64,000 bases of DNA. Origin: Setaria digitata (lineage: Eukaryota > Nematoda > Chromadorea > Rhabditida > Setariidae). This document shows positions 54,559 through 64,000 of the stretch, piece by piece; the stretch's first letter is position 1; each line of letters starts with the position of its first letter. The stretch is from NCBI GenBank assembly GCA_003640385.1, contig RCAB01000246.1, positions 29,576-93,575 of the forward strand, written 5' to 3'. The notes under the pieces are model-generated. The model did no database searches, was not told the DNA's origin, and saw only the letters and a program-made list of their open reading frames with translations. A program made the translations under genes and the position numbers.

Positions 54559-56645
54559 TGCTATATATAGCAATATAAATATATAGCTTCATTAATAATG
54601 GACATTGAATTTTATGTGCATCACAATCTCTTCGTAGAATTCAATGTCAAGCTGTTGCTAATCTTATTTTAATTCGTCCGTACAAGGAGATATAACGAAA
54701 AACAAAAATATTGGGAAAAAATTTTCACCAGAAGCCAATTGATCACTAGTAGATTTCTTTTGTTTATTAACATTACTATTGCATCCTTGACCACCAACAG
54801 CAATGAGCTTCAAAAACCACAATGCTCGAACAACCGGTACTTTATAATCACATAGGTATTCCAGTGCATCTTCCTACAATAGCTTTTGCTACATGAACTA
54901 TGTACGGTAAAACAAGAACCGAGACTGCTGAGTTAGGTTAATTCAATTTTCACTGTTCATTTTTTATTCACTTCAAATTATTTAAATGTAATTATATATG
55001 TGAATATAAATGTTTACCCATGACAGGCCAAGAAAAGATGGCTAAAATAAAATATCCAGGAGTATCGGTTAATTGGTATAAATTGCTTATGAAAGCATGC
55101 TATACTTATTATATATTCAAAAAATCTACCTTTTTACGAAAAAATGGTGGCTTACGAGCTAGGACTGCTAAAGGTTTGCCATGAGCCAAATCAGTAAACC
55201 AATCGTTCCGTTCTTTCGACTTCTTCGCCTTTTCCTATAATATGTAAAAATGAAGATATTAATGCCCGTCCTCCGGTTAATACATATATCTTCTGAATCT
55301 GGAAAGAAATCCAAGGAAGTAGTACATGAAGAAAATGTGATGCAAAATTTACACGACCAGGGAACAAAATTCAAGATACTCATTTAGAAATAAAAGATCA
55401 CTTATTCACAAGAAGGAATATAGTCGGCAACAACCTACCACATTATGATTGAATTGCTGGAAAAGTGTTTGTGGGCCACCTCCCACGTTGTTTCCTCCGC
55501 TTCCAATATTATCTTTGGTAATCGTATTTCCGGTACGCTTTCTTTCTTTATCAAGGTTTGCATTTAATTCCATTTTTTTCGCCATTATTTGCATGACTAG
55601 TTGTGCTCCACGTAACATTGTATCATCCAAACGATCCAAACGTGGCATCTAAATTATTACATTGTCTTTGTTTCATTATGATTACTTTCGCATTTAAAGG
55701 AAATATGCCGATCAGAACTTCAGATAAACATTGGATGAACAATCATGCAGTTCATAAAAAAAGTCTGTAAATATTTTAGTACTAGTTACGATTCACCTAT
55801 AAACCGGCAAAAGTAATTAACCCTGCTATGAAATGTTACCTTAACATTATATACAATAGATTCATGTTCATAGGACGTTACAGCAACTTGATAACCCTTT
55901 TTTAAACGATCCGCACCTAAATTATCTTCTTCTTGCTTTGCCTGAAACTTTTAAAAGATTAACAAAAGATGACTCTGACAGTAATGATAATCGAGCATCC
56001 AGACAAGCAGAAAATCGACTCCCCCATAACAAAGATGGCAAATTGTTTCTGTTTGTCATCTATGGTTTGCAACTCTAATGCAGTGGAAAGTTTACTCCAT
56101 AACAACAAACGCGACTTCAAATGATGTAAGATGCGTTGAAATATTAATACTACAACTTGCGATGACCTAGTAATGACCGAAGTGAAGTACTTCAACTTCT
56201 TAAAATATTTAGATAATATCTTATCAAGCCTACAAATTTAAAAGTTACAAAAGTTGAAATTTTTCAATTACAGAAATTGCTTAGAATGAAAAGATTGAAA
56301 ATCTGATTTCGAACATGAATATGTTGCTAAAATATTCGGAATGTTACATTACAAACAAAGACAGAGAAGAAAAATGACATCAGGAATTAAATTTCGAATA
56401 CCTAGTAACTTCGTTTATAATTGTAATTAGGCATGCACGAAGTGAAGTAAAGCTTCATTTCAACTTTTTTAATTTAATGCAGATCGTAAAATAACGCGTC
56501 AAGATTATGAGCAAGAGTAGCATCAACAAAGGAAATGTTTACTAACATCTTGTGGATATACATCAGGTGGTCCCAATCGATTCCTTTTTAAGGCTCTTCT
56601 CTCTGGCGTTTGATAGTGCCACGAAATCACGTTTAAACTTTTCAT
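41262..56645 (-). CDS. MED12: Mediator complex subunit 12 (DPY-22-type)
   Basis: Subunit of the Mediator CDK8 kinase module, a nuclear transcription regulator. Exons (transcript order): 56645-56547, 55941-55840, 55648-55439, 55234-55130, 54873-54729, 54263-54130, 53940-53817, 53726-53543, 53321-53185, 52977-52765, 52414-52272, 52180-52048, 51814-51570, 51477-51233, 51100-50909, 50847-50664, 50590-50525, 50437-50274, 49917-49805, 49719-49563, 49345-49150, 49005-48847, 48668-48533, 48321-48229, 48107-47933, 47527-47356, 47076-46903, 46566-46409, 46109-45936, 45775-45643, 45461-45286, 44834-44687, 44536-44252, 43984-43886, 43773-43664, 43466-43343, 43162-42904, 42780-42484, 42182-42027, 41837-41685, 41566-41470, 41334-41262; phases agree, 2213 residues (human 2177). 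Family marks: RLGPPDVYPQD at the N-terminus, DWFTDLA, VPVVRALW, HGMIEKQEFL, SPLDHLP, NRWSLNYA, VFSHDFY, SECNQR, RYSFV, LQALCCSS, SLVGGMFDS, YDMLS, ITCEPYGT. The C-terminus is rich in Gln and Ala. Least certain borders: 49150, 44252, 42027. Confidence -1.
41685..42780 (-). repeat. CAG/CAA and GCN repeats coding poly-Gln/poly-Ala
   Basis: Exon 38 encodes nine Ala directly followed by seven Gln (about 42637-42690). Exon 40 encodes further Gln runs (about 41690-41745). This matches the Gln-rich (opa/PQL) C-terminus of MED12 proteins. Confidence -1.
54298..54600 (+). repeat. TA-rich palindromes in MED12 intron 5
   Basis: Contains two (TA)n runs (about 54307-54332 and 54511-54551). An imperfect hairpin is made by 'aagtggagtaatata' near 54296 and its inverted copy ending 'ttaccccactt' near 54351. 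A second palindrome is centred near 54566 (tatttatattgctata and its complement). Confidence -1.
54377..54443 (+). repeat. Dispersed repeat, copy 1 (MED12 intron 5)
   Basis: About 67 bp, near-identical to 54984-55050, reading '...tgtttacccatgacagg...agaaaagatggctaaaat'. A 31-bp tandem copy of its right end (gatggctaaaatattaat...) follows to about 54488. Confidence -1.
54984..55050 (+). repeat. Dispersed repeat, copy 2 (MED12 intron 4)
   Basis: Second copy of the 67-bp unit, same orientation, differing at a few bases. With copy 1 it brackets MED12 exon 5. Confidence -1.
55959..56195 (-). other. Unexplained ORF inside MED12 intron 1
   Basis: 78 codons on the MED12 strand, less AT-rich than the rest of the intron, with a varied composition (RSSQVVVLIFQRILHHL, LELQTIDDKQKQFAIF). 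No MED12 paralogue has a matching segment that I know of. It could be an unused exon, the remains of an inserted gene, or chance. Confidence -1.
56178..56449 (+). mobile_element. Candidate inserted repeat with 12-bp flanking direct repeat
   Basis: The body, 56193-56429, is a diverged copy of 62046-62285. It is bracketed by an exact 12-bp direct repeat, cgaagtgaagta (56178-56189 and 56438-56449), which resembles a target-site duplication. Located in MED12 intron 1. The element class is unknown and no coding capacity or terminal inverted repeat is obvious. Confidence -1.
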
Positions 56646-58209
56646 TTTGATTGTTCTCCTTTTTATGAGTAAACTGTTACAACCACTTCATATGTACTGC
56701 AAAATAAACTTAGAAACATACGAAAACAAAACTATTAGTACAAATGCATAAAACACTTCTAAAAGTGGCATATCATTCGAAAACAAAATAAGGAAAGTTT
56801 TTTTTTCTTGGAAATATCTGCAGCCTAAAAATATATAAACTTGAAAAAATAATCTATTGTTGGAAAACAAATACTCCATTTGAAAATCCGTTGGAATAAA
56901 CATTTATTTACGAAACAAATATCAGACAGAATTTGATGAAATGATCAAGAAAAAGGAATCATCAATAAGGTAGCACATCCTTCAAGTGCTCATTTGCAAT
57001 GTCATAAAATAAAATGAATTTTAGGCATGAAATAGTGCGAGATTTGACGTGCAAGCAACGGACGGATCTCATACTCGAAATAATCCCGACCAAAAATTGC
57101 CAAGCAGCATCATCAATCGCATATCAGTACAAACTACTGCCTGTTGCATTACGTTCACGTGCATCAGATTTTGAAATGGAATGGTGCAAGGTGGTTTAAC
57201 GTTTGTTCTTACGGTTCATCAGCGAAATTTAGTGAAGCAGTCGTGATAGGCGTGGTAGTATGTTATAGTGATGTTAATAGTAATAGGAAATAACAATGAT
57301 CATGTAAAAGCTATAGTGATTACGTGGAAGCAATGATTATTACGTGAAAGCGTAATAGCAATCATATGGAAGTTATAGTAATGGTAGTATTATTATTAAA
57401 TACTATTCACTAGTTAATAGTAGTAGCATTGAGGAGTGACAGTGTTAAGTTGGTTAATTACGTAACAATAGTAATTAATAATATTGGTGGCAATATAAAG
57501 TAATAACAATGAAACAGAGCAATTGCATGACAACAATTGTAATTGCTTCTTTTTTTTTTTCACACTTTTCATTTCCATATTTCGTTTTGCTCATTACCAT
57601 TACTTGCAAGTGCCATTATTTTAAAGTAATTGCTAATTACTTTCACTTTATGATTTCGATAATTACATCATGCAGTTGGCGTAATTAAATTAACTAGGAC
57701 AGCTTTATGTTGAAATTTGCAATTTGTGATGTGATAATGTGATAATTGTGTATTGATAATATTGATAATTGATAATGATAACCAATGTGATAATTCATAG
57801 CCTGGAGATTTATTTGGTCACGTAAAGTATGTTTATATGAGTGTATGCAAAATTTGCTTAAATTTATCAACATGGAATCTATAAATAATTATAAATTCTG
57901 AATCATTTCATCAGTTTTTATCTAGACGTTTTATAGAAGGCTTATTGTTTGCAGTAGAAGGTTCAGCAAGTATGGAACGGCTGTCTGATCGTTCATCACT
58001 TTCTTCGATAAGTCTAAATATTTTACGTGGCATGCCATCATTGGTATAATCAGCTGATTACCCACGTTTTTTTTTTTTTTTTTTCTCGTATAATTAGCTG
58101 ATTGGATTTTTTTCTTTTTGTTGTAGCTAATTTTTCTTTCATACGTTAATCTTGATTTCAATTGAGAACCGTTGGCACTTAATTTTAATAGTTTCGTCTA
58201 AATTGCAAT
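56646..58209. other. Divergent intergenic region MED12 / ABHD17-like
   Basis: About 1.5 kb holding both presumed promoters. It includes a small ORF at 57014-57199 (separate entry) and a stretch (about 57220-57500) of loosely repeated 'ttatagtaatng / attacgtg' words. No defined promoter element can be named. Confidence -1.
57014..57199 (+). CDS. Doubtful small ORF or exon
   Basis: 61 codons starting at an ATG, less AT-rich than the surroundings, with a mixed composition (LTCKQRTDLILEIIP, then SSIAYQYKLLPVALRSRA) and a donor-like TGCAAG|GTGGTT near its end. It could be a first exon of an unseen transcript. No family is recognised and no partner exon was found. Confidence -1.
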   Translation: MNFRHEIVRDLTCKQRTDLILEIIPTKNCQAASSIAYQYKLLPVALRSRASDFEMEWCKVV

Positions 58210-59996
58210 ATGGTAAATGAATTAGAATCGAATGAATTAGAAGTAAAATTTTGATAGCTAATAAGAGGATAAAGGCAGAAGAAAGAAATAAAAAACGTGG
58301 ATTCAGATGTTTCATGATTTACATAAATAATGTGCTTACCTGCTATTTCGAATTCGAATTCGCTAAGTAATAGAAATATTTCAGCTATTGGTATTTCCTA
58401 AACGTTCATAATAATAATTAATTAATTTCACAATTTCCAGCAGTCAAAGGAGGAACTGAGAAATGATGAAAAATTCAGTGCAAAAGATCATTTAATAAAA
58501 ACTGTGAAAAATTTGAGTCAGAATTTAAGCAAAAGTGAAAGTCAACATTTAAGTGAAAGTACAAAAGTTATCAGTGATGCGCAGCAAGTTGGTATTATCT
58601 ATTACAGATTTATTCATTTATCATTTATTTTTTCGCTTAAATTTTTTAAATAATTTTTGACTTGCGTGAGAGCAAGTTTAACTTGTTTCATGTTTCTTTA
58701 TGTCACCTATTATTTGCTATGATAAGATTATCATTGACGTAAATTACCTTAATACTGAATTATTTTTATTATTTTCGCAAGTAATTTCTATAACAGTCTT
58801 TCCTTATAAAAAAAAAAATATTATTTGTTTTTATTATGATTAATTCGATGTGTTCTGAGAGAAGTAGAGAAAACGATTGATTTTTATCCGGAAATTTCTC
58901 TTTTTTTTTGTAAAAGCATTTTTTTCAAATGAAATTTGAGCTTCTTTGAAATTATCAAACTACTACAAAAAAGATACCGGAAAATGAAGAAAAAAGCGAG
59001 GAGTGATAAAATGATAAGCTAAATAGATAAGTTACAATAGTATTTCTCTGCTCGATAAAACTTGGTCATAATAACTTATTGATAAAACTTCTAAATCATG
59101 ATAATATTTTTTTCAGTCATTAACTGGAGTGGAATCTTTAACAGCTACCGAAAATGATAGGCTTCTTATAACCAAAAAGAGAGAAGAGGTGATGATAAAT
59201 AACAATTAATTTCCGAGAGATTGGTCTGATAATTGCTAAAAAATTAATTAATTAATTATAAAAATTAAAAAAAAGGTAATTTTTACAGAACACTGTCATA
59301 AATCGTCATCGTTCGGCAAAAAAAATTGTGAGTTCCTTCTATAAATTCCACACTTATTTAAAGCTAGTTAGCTCTCCTTTAAATCCTTTCTAGCATATAT
59401 TATTTTAGTCTTAGAACTACGATTGTATCATCTGACTCATTACGAATCTTCAGGGAGTAATTTTTATTATTCATATTAACGAAATAGTGCACCCAAAGTT
59501 TTGTATTACTTGGTGTTTTAGTGGTTTCTTTTAATTAATTATCTCAGAATTTAGAAGTAGCACACAGTGAGTTTAGATACTGTAAAAAATCTAAAATGTT
59601 GCCAGAGATTTGACTGATTTCAACAACTCTTTCATTTTGTATTTCTGATGCAGGTGAGGAGAGATAACTGAATCTTCTCTTTCTGTCATGTGATTCAATA
59701 TTTTGCAAATTGAAATTTTCGAAATCAAATTTAGGATCAGTCATCTGTTAGATCGTTAAGTTCATTTTCGATTTCATCAAGATTACGAAAACACGACAAA
59801 CATTGCAAGTGGTAAAAAATTTTCACAGGAAAAAAATTAAAGAATATTAATTAAAATTCATAACCTGAAGTTTTTTCTTTACTCTTCTGAAGAATATTTA
59901 ACAAACTTTGTTATAAAAAGAGAAAAGTGAATTATGAAATCAAAGAGTAGTACGAAAATTGTATTTTTTCTTAAGAGAAAATTCTACAAAACATGA

Positions 59997-60065
<69 letters not shown>

Positions 60066-63000
60066 TTAATTAAATATATATAATAATATTTTATATTTTA
60101 TATATAAAATTCTTTTTTTTTACATATTTAATAAATATATATATATATATTTATTCATTTATTATATATATTTATTTATTCATATATGTATATATATACA
60201 ATTTTCGAAACAGGATTGCAAAAACACGACGAACATTGCAAGTGGTAAAAAATTATATAAAAAATAAATAAATATATATATATATATATATAAACAATTA
60301 TATATATGTGCGTATACATATATCATCCTTGAAATAATTCAAAAAAAGAATTTTATTATAATTTCTAGAAATGCAAAAAAGCAAAATTTATGGGTAATGA
60401 TAATAAATAAATGCAGGCAGTATCGAGAACGAATGTGGAAAACTCGAAATAAGTTAAAAATAAATGATGAGAAGGAAGATGAGGAAGCATTTTTAGAACT
60501 TTTAGATAAGTATAAGTAAGTTCACGATTTTTTTTCATTTTTAAAATTATTATTGATGTTAACAGATTGTAAGAGAAAGTGTATACCATCATATTGCTCT
60601 CTGCATTGTGAAAAGCTTACGAAACAAAAATATTAAATTTAAAATTTTTAGCTTATAGTCAGGATAATTGACACATAATAAGCAGGATTAGTAAGCACAA
60701 GTAAATCGGTCAACTGGAATGGACAGCAATAAATTGTTATGTCACAATACGGAAAAAAAAAGATAGCATATCGAAATAGCCACAAGTGAATTGGTGTGCC
60801 AGACTAACAATTAATCAGTATATATGCTTAAATAAGTATAAAAAGTGAATCGATTTAACCGACATAGGCGCAAATAAATCATGCAGCGGAATATGTTTTT
60901 GGAACCGAAATGCTTTTTCAAATTGAAGCTATAGGGCTCACTATCACTGATTTATCTATTGTATATTATCAATTTAATAAAGTGATATTATAAAAAAGTA
61001 AGGGGTAAGATCAGAATGTTTGCATTATAAAATTTAAGCTAAATAATGATAGGCTTATTACATCTTATCAAATAGTGTTTGAACCAAATGAACTGATTGT
61101 ATTTTAAATATTTCCAGCTATTTAGAATGATTAAATCTAGCCAGATTATTTTTGAAAAATTGATTTCAAGAAAAAAAAAATATGTCCTAAATTGCGTATG
61201 CAAACAAACACGTTGCGGTTGGCTTATTACTTTATGGGGTGTTATTACAAGTATTTTCCGTTATATTCGACAATTTATTTGGTGTTGTTGTTGTCCACCA
61301 GTTTTAGGCTATTGCCTAAACAAGGTAATTAATGATAAATATTTAAAGAATAGCAGTGCATGGGTTTTTTTTTTTTTTTAATTAAATTTATTCGGAGAGT
61401 ACGAATTCTCCTTCCCTAGCATCCAATTTTCTCCATTACTTTTCTCTAATTTGTTTAATTTTGATACAGATAAAAAATTAATTTTATTTCTTACTATTTC
61501 ATTTGATCGTGTTTAACACCGTTTCATACCATATACTATTGCATAATTTTCATCTCATTATCGTATCTTATCATATCAAATGGTATCATAGATAGCATTT
61601 TGGCCACCGCCACGTGAATATTACTTCTTCATTGGTAATGGTGCCACGGAAAGTATTAATGAAAGTGAACACGAATCACTGAATCGTCAAAATATCGTGC
61701 GGAAGGCGAATAAGTAATTTGTTAAGAATTCAATCTTTTTGATAGCTGAAAATTTCAAACCTTGCAATGCGTTTAGCATGCATTGATATGTAAATTATTG
61801 AAATTGCGGAAATGCATGGGATTGTTTTTAGAAGTCATCGATTCTATATTCATCTACCTCTGTAGATTTCATTAATGCAACTTTAGAAATTATAAAATCC
61901 ATCGTTTGCTCTTCTTCTTTCTCATATTCTTTTAGTTGATGCCATAATAATATTAATGTAATTTAACATTTATTTCCAGACCAAAAATATTTTAAATCTT
62001 CGCACACTTTTATATGTAAAAATCAAAAAGGAATGGAAAAAGCTGCAACTTCTCAAAATATTTAAACAATATTTTATAAAGTCTACAAATCTAAAAATTA
62101 CAGAAGAATTGAAATTTTTCAATTATAGAAATTGCTTGGAACGGAAAGATTGGAAATTTGGTTTCGAACATGAATGTGCTGCTGAAATATTCGGAATTGA
62201 ATGTTTCGTTACAAAGACAGAGAAAAAAAATGTCACTAGCAAATAAATTTCAAATGTCCAATAATTTTGCTTATAACTGTAATTACCCGTCAACGTTACA
62301 CAATAACAATGAATAAAAAATTTTAGCATATCGCTTGTGTATTTGTCCGGAAATCGAAGCCACGTTATACATTGCTATTTTCACACCCAAACGGTAGTGA
62401 TTTGTCGGATCATCTTATTGGATTACCAAATTTGCATGATGCTGCAAGGTTAATAATATTTTGTTGGCTTTTAATTTTCCGCCGATTAAATTTAGTAATC
62501 CCTTTAATTTAATTCTGTAAATTAAATTTCATAAAAATTAATGCTATTTGTATATTTATATGCAATGATACCTTTTTAGGTGAATTAAAATTAATAGAAT
62601 TAGTAGAAATTAATAGAAATATTAATAGAATAAAAATAGAAAAGTAATTAGTTGTAATGAAGAAATGTACCTGTGACAGTAACTTGCGATTATAAAGATA
62701 AGATATTCCCTCTGTGCAAAAATGCTATCCGTTATAATATTTTCATTTAATTTGCCAATCAATTACTGCTGGTCTAATATTCAAATTCTTTTCTAGCCTA
62801 AGTCTAGAAACTGCAAATATAATGTTCTTGGAAATTTTCTTCCTGGATCTGCTATGAAATTATTTAATTGTTGTCTTTTACATGATGCAGCAAATATTTG
62901 TTCAGGATAAATTTAATTTTATTTCTATTTTTGGAATAAGTTCGATAATTCATACATTTTTTTCTTTTTCAGCATTAAACATAGTTAGAGTTTACATCAC

Positions 63001-63658
63001 AAGTGTCTTATTGCTTGCAGATTTTTAAATTGCAATATTTGCTCATATGATTATAGTGGTTATGGCATTAGCGAAGGTAATCCGAATGAAAAAAATATGT
63101 ATTCAGATATTTGTGCTGTATACAAAGTATGTGTTATCTTTTCATCAAAACATTCGGAATATAATCTCAAAAAAATCAAGCATATTTCAACCTGACCATT
63201 TTTTTATATTTTTCAATTTCAATATCAAAGGTTAAAGGTTGCATATTACGGTTAATATAATGATGCTTGTGTGATAACGATAATAGTACTGTTACCGTAA
63301 CAAGATTTGTATTTTATGATACTGTTAATGCGGTCAGAATATACTGTATTTCATGAACGGAATACGTTACATTTTGCAGTATCTGTTGGAGGATTTGTGC
63401 ATTCCGGAGACAAACATTATATTATGGGGGTATAGTATTGGTACGGTAGCATCAATAGAGCTAGCGAGACAGGCTAATAAACTAGCCGGCCTAATACTTC
63501 TGGCACCAGTAGCATCAATTATACGAACATTATGCTGGGGCAAATGTTGCTGGAATCGAAGTGACCAATGTGGTCGTTTAGCCGACTGTTGCAGTGACCG
63601 ATTCAACAGTGTTAAAAAGGTTTCAGATCTTATGATACTGCTCAAAATTCTACGCAAA
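58210..63658 (+). CDS. ABHD17: ABHD17-like alpha/beta hydrolase, extended N-terminus (3' partial)
   Basis: Serine hydrolase related to the ABHD17/FAM108 depalmitoylases that remove palmitate from membrane-bound signalling proteins. Exons: 58210-58242, 58441-58587, 59117-59188, 59289-59327, 60421-60515, 61126-61324, 61592-61713, 62327-62448, 63021-63126, 63380-about 63655. Seen in order: about 130 charged residues with no known domain; a hydrophobic segment ([15 protein letters not shown]); the palmitoylation-type cluster [44 protein letters not shown]; and the nucleophile elbow GYSIG with its Ser. Then comes a Cys-rich loop (LCWGKCCWN...CGRLADCC) where vertebrate ABHD17 has a shorter loop. 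The catalytic Asp and His would be in exons beyond the window; the last exon either splices at 63619 (AAG|GTTTCA) or stops at 63661. The join 61713/62327 is out of frame (see findings). Start: an ATG after an acceptor-like ttttaatag near 58189. Confidence -1.
59781..59821 (+). repeat. 41-bp repeat, copy 1
   Basis: Matches 60214-60254 at 38 of 41 positions (core acattgcaagtggtaaaaaa). Both copies lie in the intron between exons 4 and 5 of the ABHD17-like gene. Confidence -1.
59998..60300 (+). repeat. (TA)n and (ATTT)n simple repeats with a 41-bp repeat copy
   Basis: Includes (TA)n at about 60001-60030, (TTTA)n at 60030-60066, further (TA)n near 60136-60150 and 60273-60292, and the second copy of the 41-bp repeat at 60214-60254. 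Confidence -1.
62046..62285 (+). repeat. Second copy of the 240-bp dispersed repeat
   Basis: Diverged, same-orientation copy of 56193-56429, sharing blocks such as 'gaaatttttcaatta', 'agaaattgctt' and 'tttcgaacatgaat'. It lies in the ABHD17-like intron just before exon 8. No flanking direct repeat was found around this copy. Confidence -1.
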
Positions 63659-63661
63659 TGA

Positions 63662-64000
63662 TCGTATCAGTCGTGCATTCTTTCTTATTGGTCACACAAC
63701 TTTTTCCTACTAACCACATATTGCTGTTTTATTCGTCATGTATTGATAGTTACGATCTCTCTGTCCTCCTAGTAATGCATCACGGTATCTTACGTCATTG
63801 TAGTTTGCTAATAGTAAGACAATAATTTGATTGGTTAGGTCATACTATAACAGCGTGACTAACGAAACTGCAATAAGATGAGAACTACTGCTAGAAAGTA
63901 ATGATAGGAGATTAGCATGGTCAGTAAGATAATAATAAATGATTAACAAAATGATGATAAACATTGTGCAATTTATCATTTTATTCATGGTTTTTGATCA
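63662..64000. other. Right window edge, no exon recognised
   Basis: AT-rich. It is expected to be an intron or the 3' flank of the ABHD17-like gene. The missing C-terminal part of the hydrolase was not found here. Confidence -1.

Noticed and set aside
63367..63657. 96-codon minus-strand ORF
   Set aside because: Antisense shadow of the ABHD17-like catalytic exon.
1..64000. tRNA, rRNA, CRISPR, bacterial or viral genes
   Set aside because: No cloverleaf, rRNA core sequence, regular spaced repeats, polymerase, capsid or transposase motif was recognised by eye; a tRNAscan and protein search could still find small items.

Overview
The window is nuclear DNA from an animal, and the gene set and splice signals point to a nematode. 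Base composition is strongly AT-rich. The genes are split into many short exons with GT..AG introns and tight acceptors (tttcag, tttttag). The best matches by eye are C. elegans-type genes (klp-4/KIF13, dpy-22/MED12, an ABHD17 lipase, a Na+/K+-ATPase beta-like protein). A parasitic clade III (filarial-like) worm fits best, but that is inference. No bacterial, viral, rRNA, tRNA or CRISPR feature was recognised. The ORFs were joined into gene models by hand, using splice consensus, reading phase and conserved motifs.

Layout. (1) 119-17053, + strand: the last motor exon and the whole tail of a kinesin-3 of the KIF13/KLP-4 type, 34 exons, 5' end outside the window. (2) 18999-22054, - strand: a divergent Na+/K+-ATPase beta-subunit-like protein, 7 exons. 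(3) 22055-26040: mostly AT-rich intergenic DNA with two weak orphan exons. (4) 26041-30310, - strand: an unrecognised membrane protein, 6 exons; the only N in the window (26965), flanked by a 109-bp duplication, lies in one of its introns. (5) 33630-40442, + strand: NELF-C/D (TH1), 13 exons, complete. (6) 41262-56645, - strand: Mediator subunit MED12, 42 exons, about 2213 residues, complete. (7) 58210 to the right side of the window, + strand: an ABHD17-like alpha/beta hydrolase with an N-terminal extension, 3' end outside the window.

The kinesin and the beta subunit are convergent, as are NELF-C/D and MED12. The membrane protein and NELF-C/D are divergent, as are MED12 and ABHD17. No operon-like spacing is seen. 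Two genes act at the RNA polymerase II promoter (NELF-C/D in promoter-proximal pausing, MED12 in the Mediator kinase module). The others act in vesicle transport, ion transport and probably membrane-protein depalmitoylation. There is no sign of a dedicated multi-gene system. The most noteworthy points are the presence of NELF in a nematode, the assembly join at the N, a reading-frame conflict in the ABHD17-like gene, a dispersed repeat whose copy is bracketed by a 12-bp direct repeat, and the unrecognised membrane protein.
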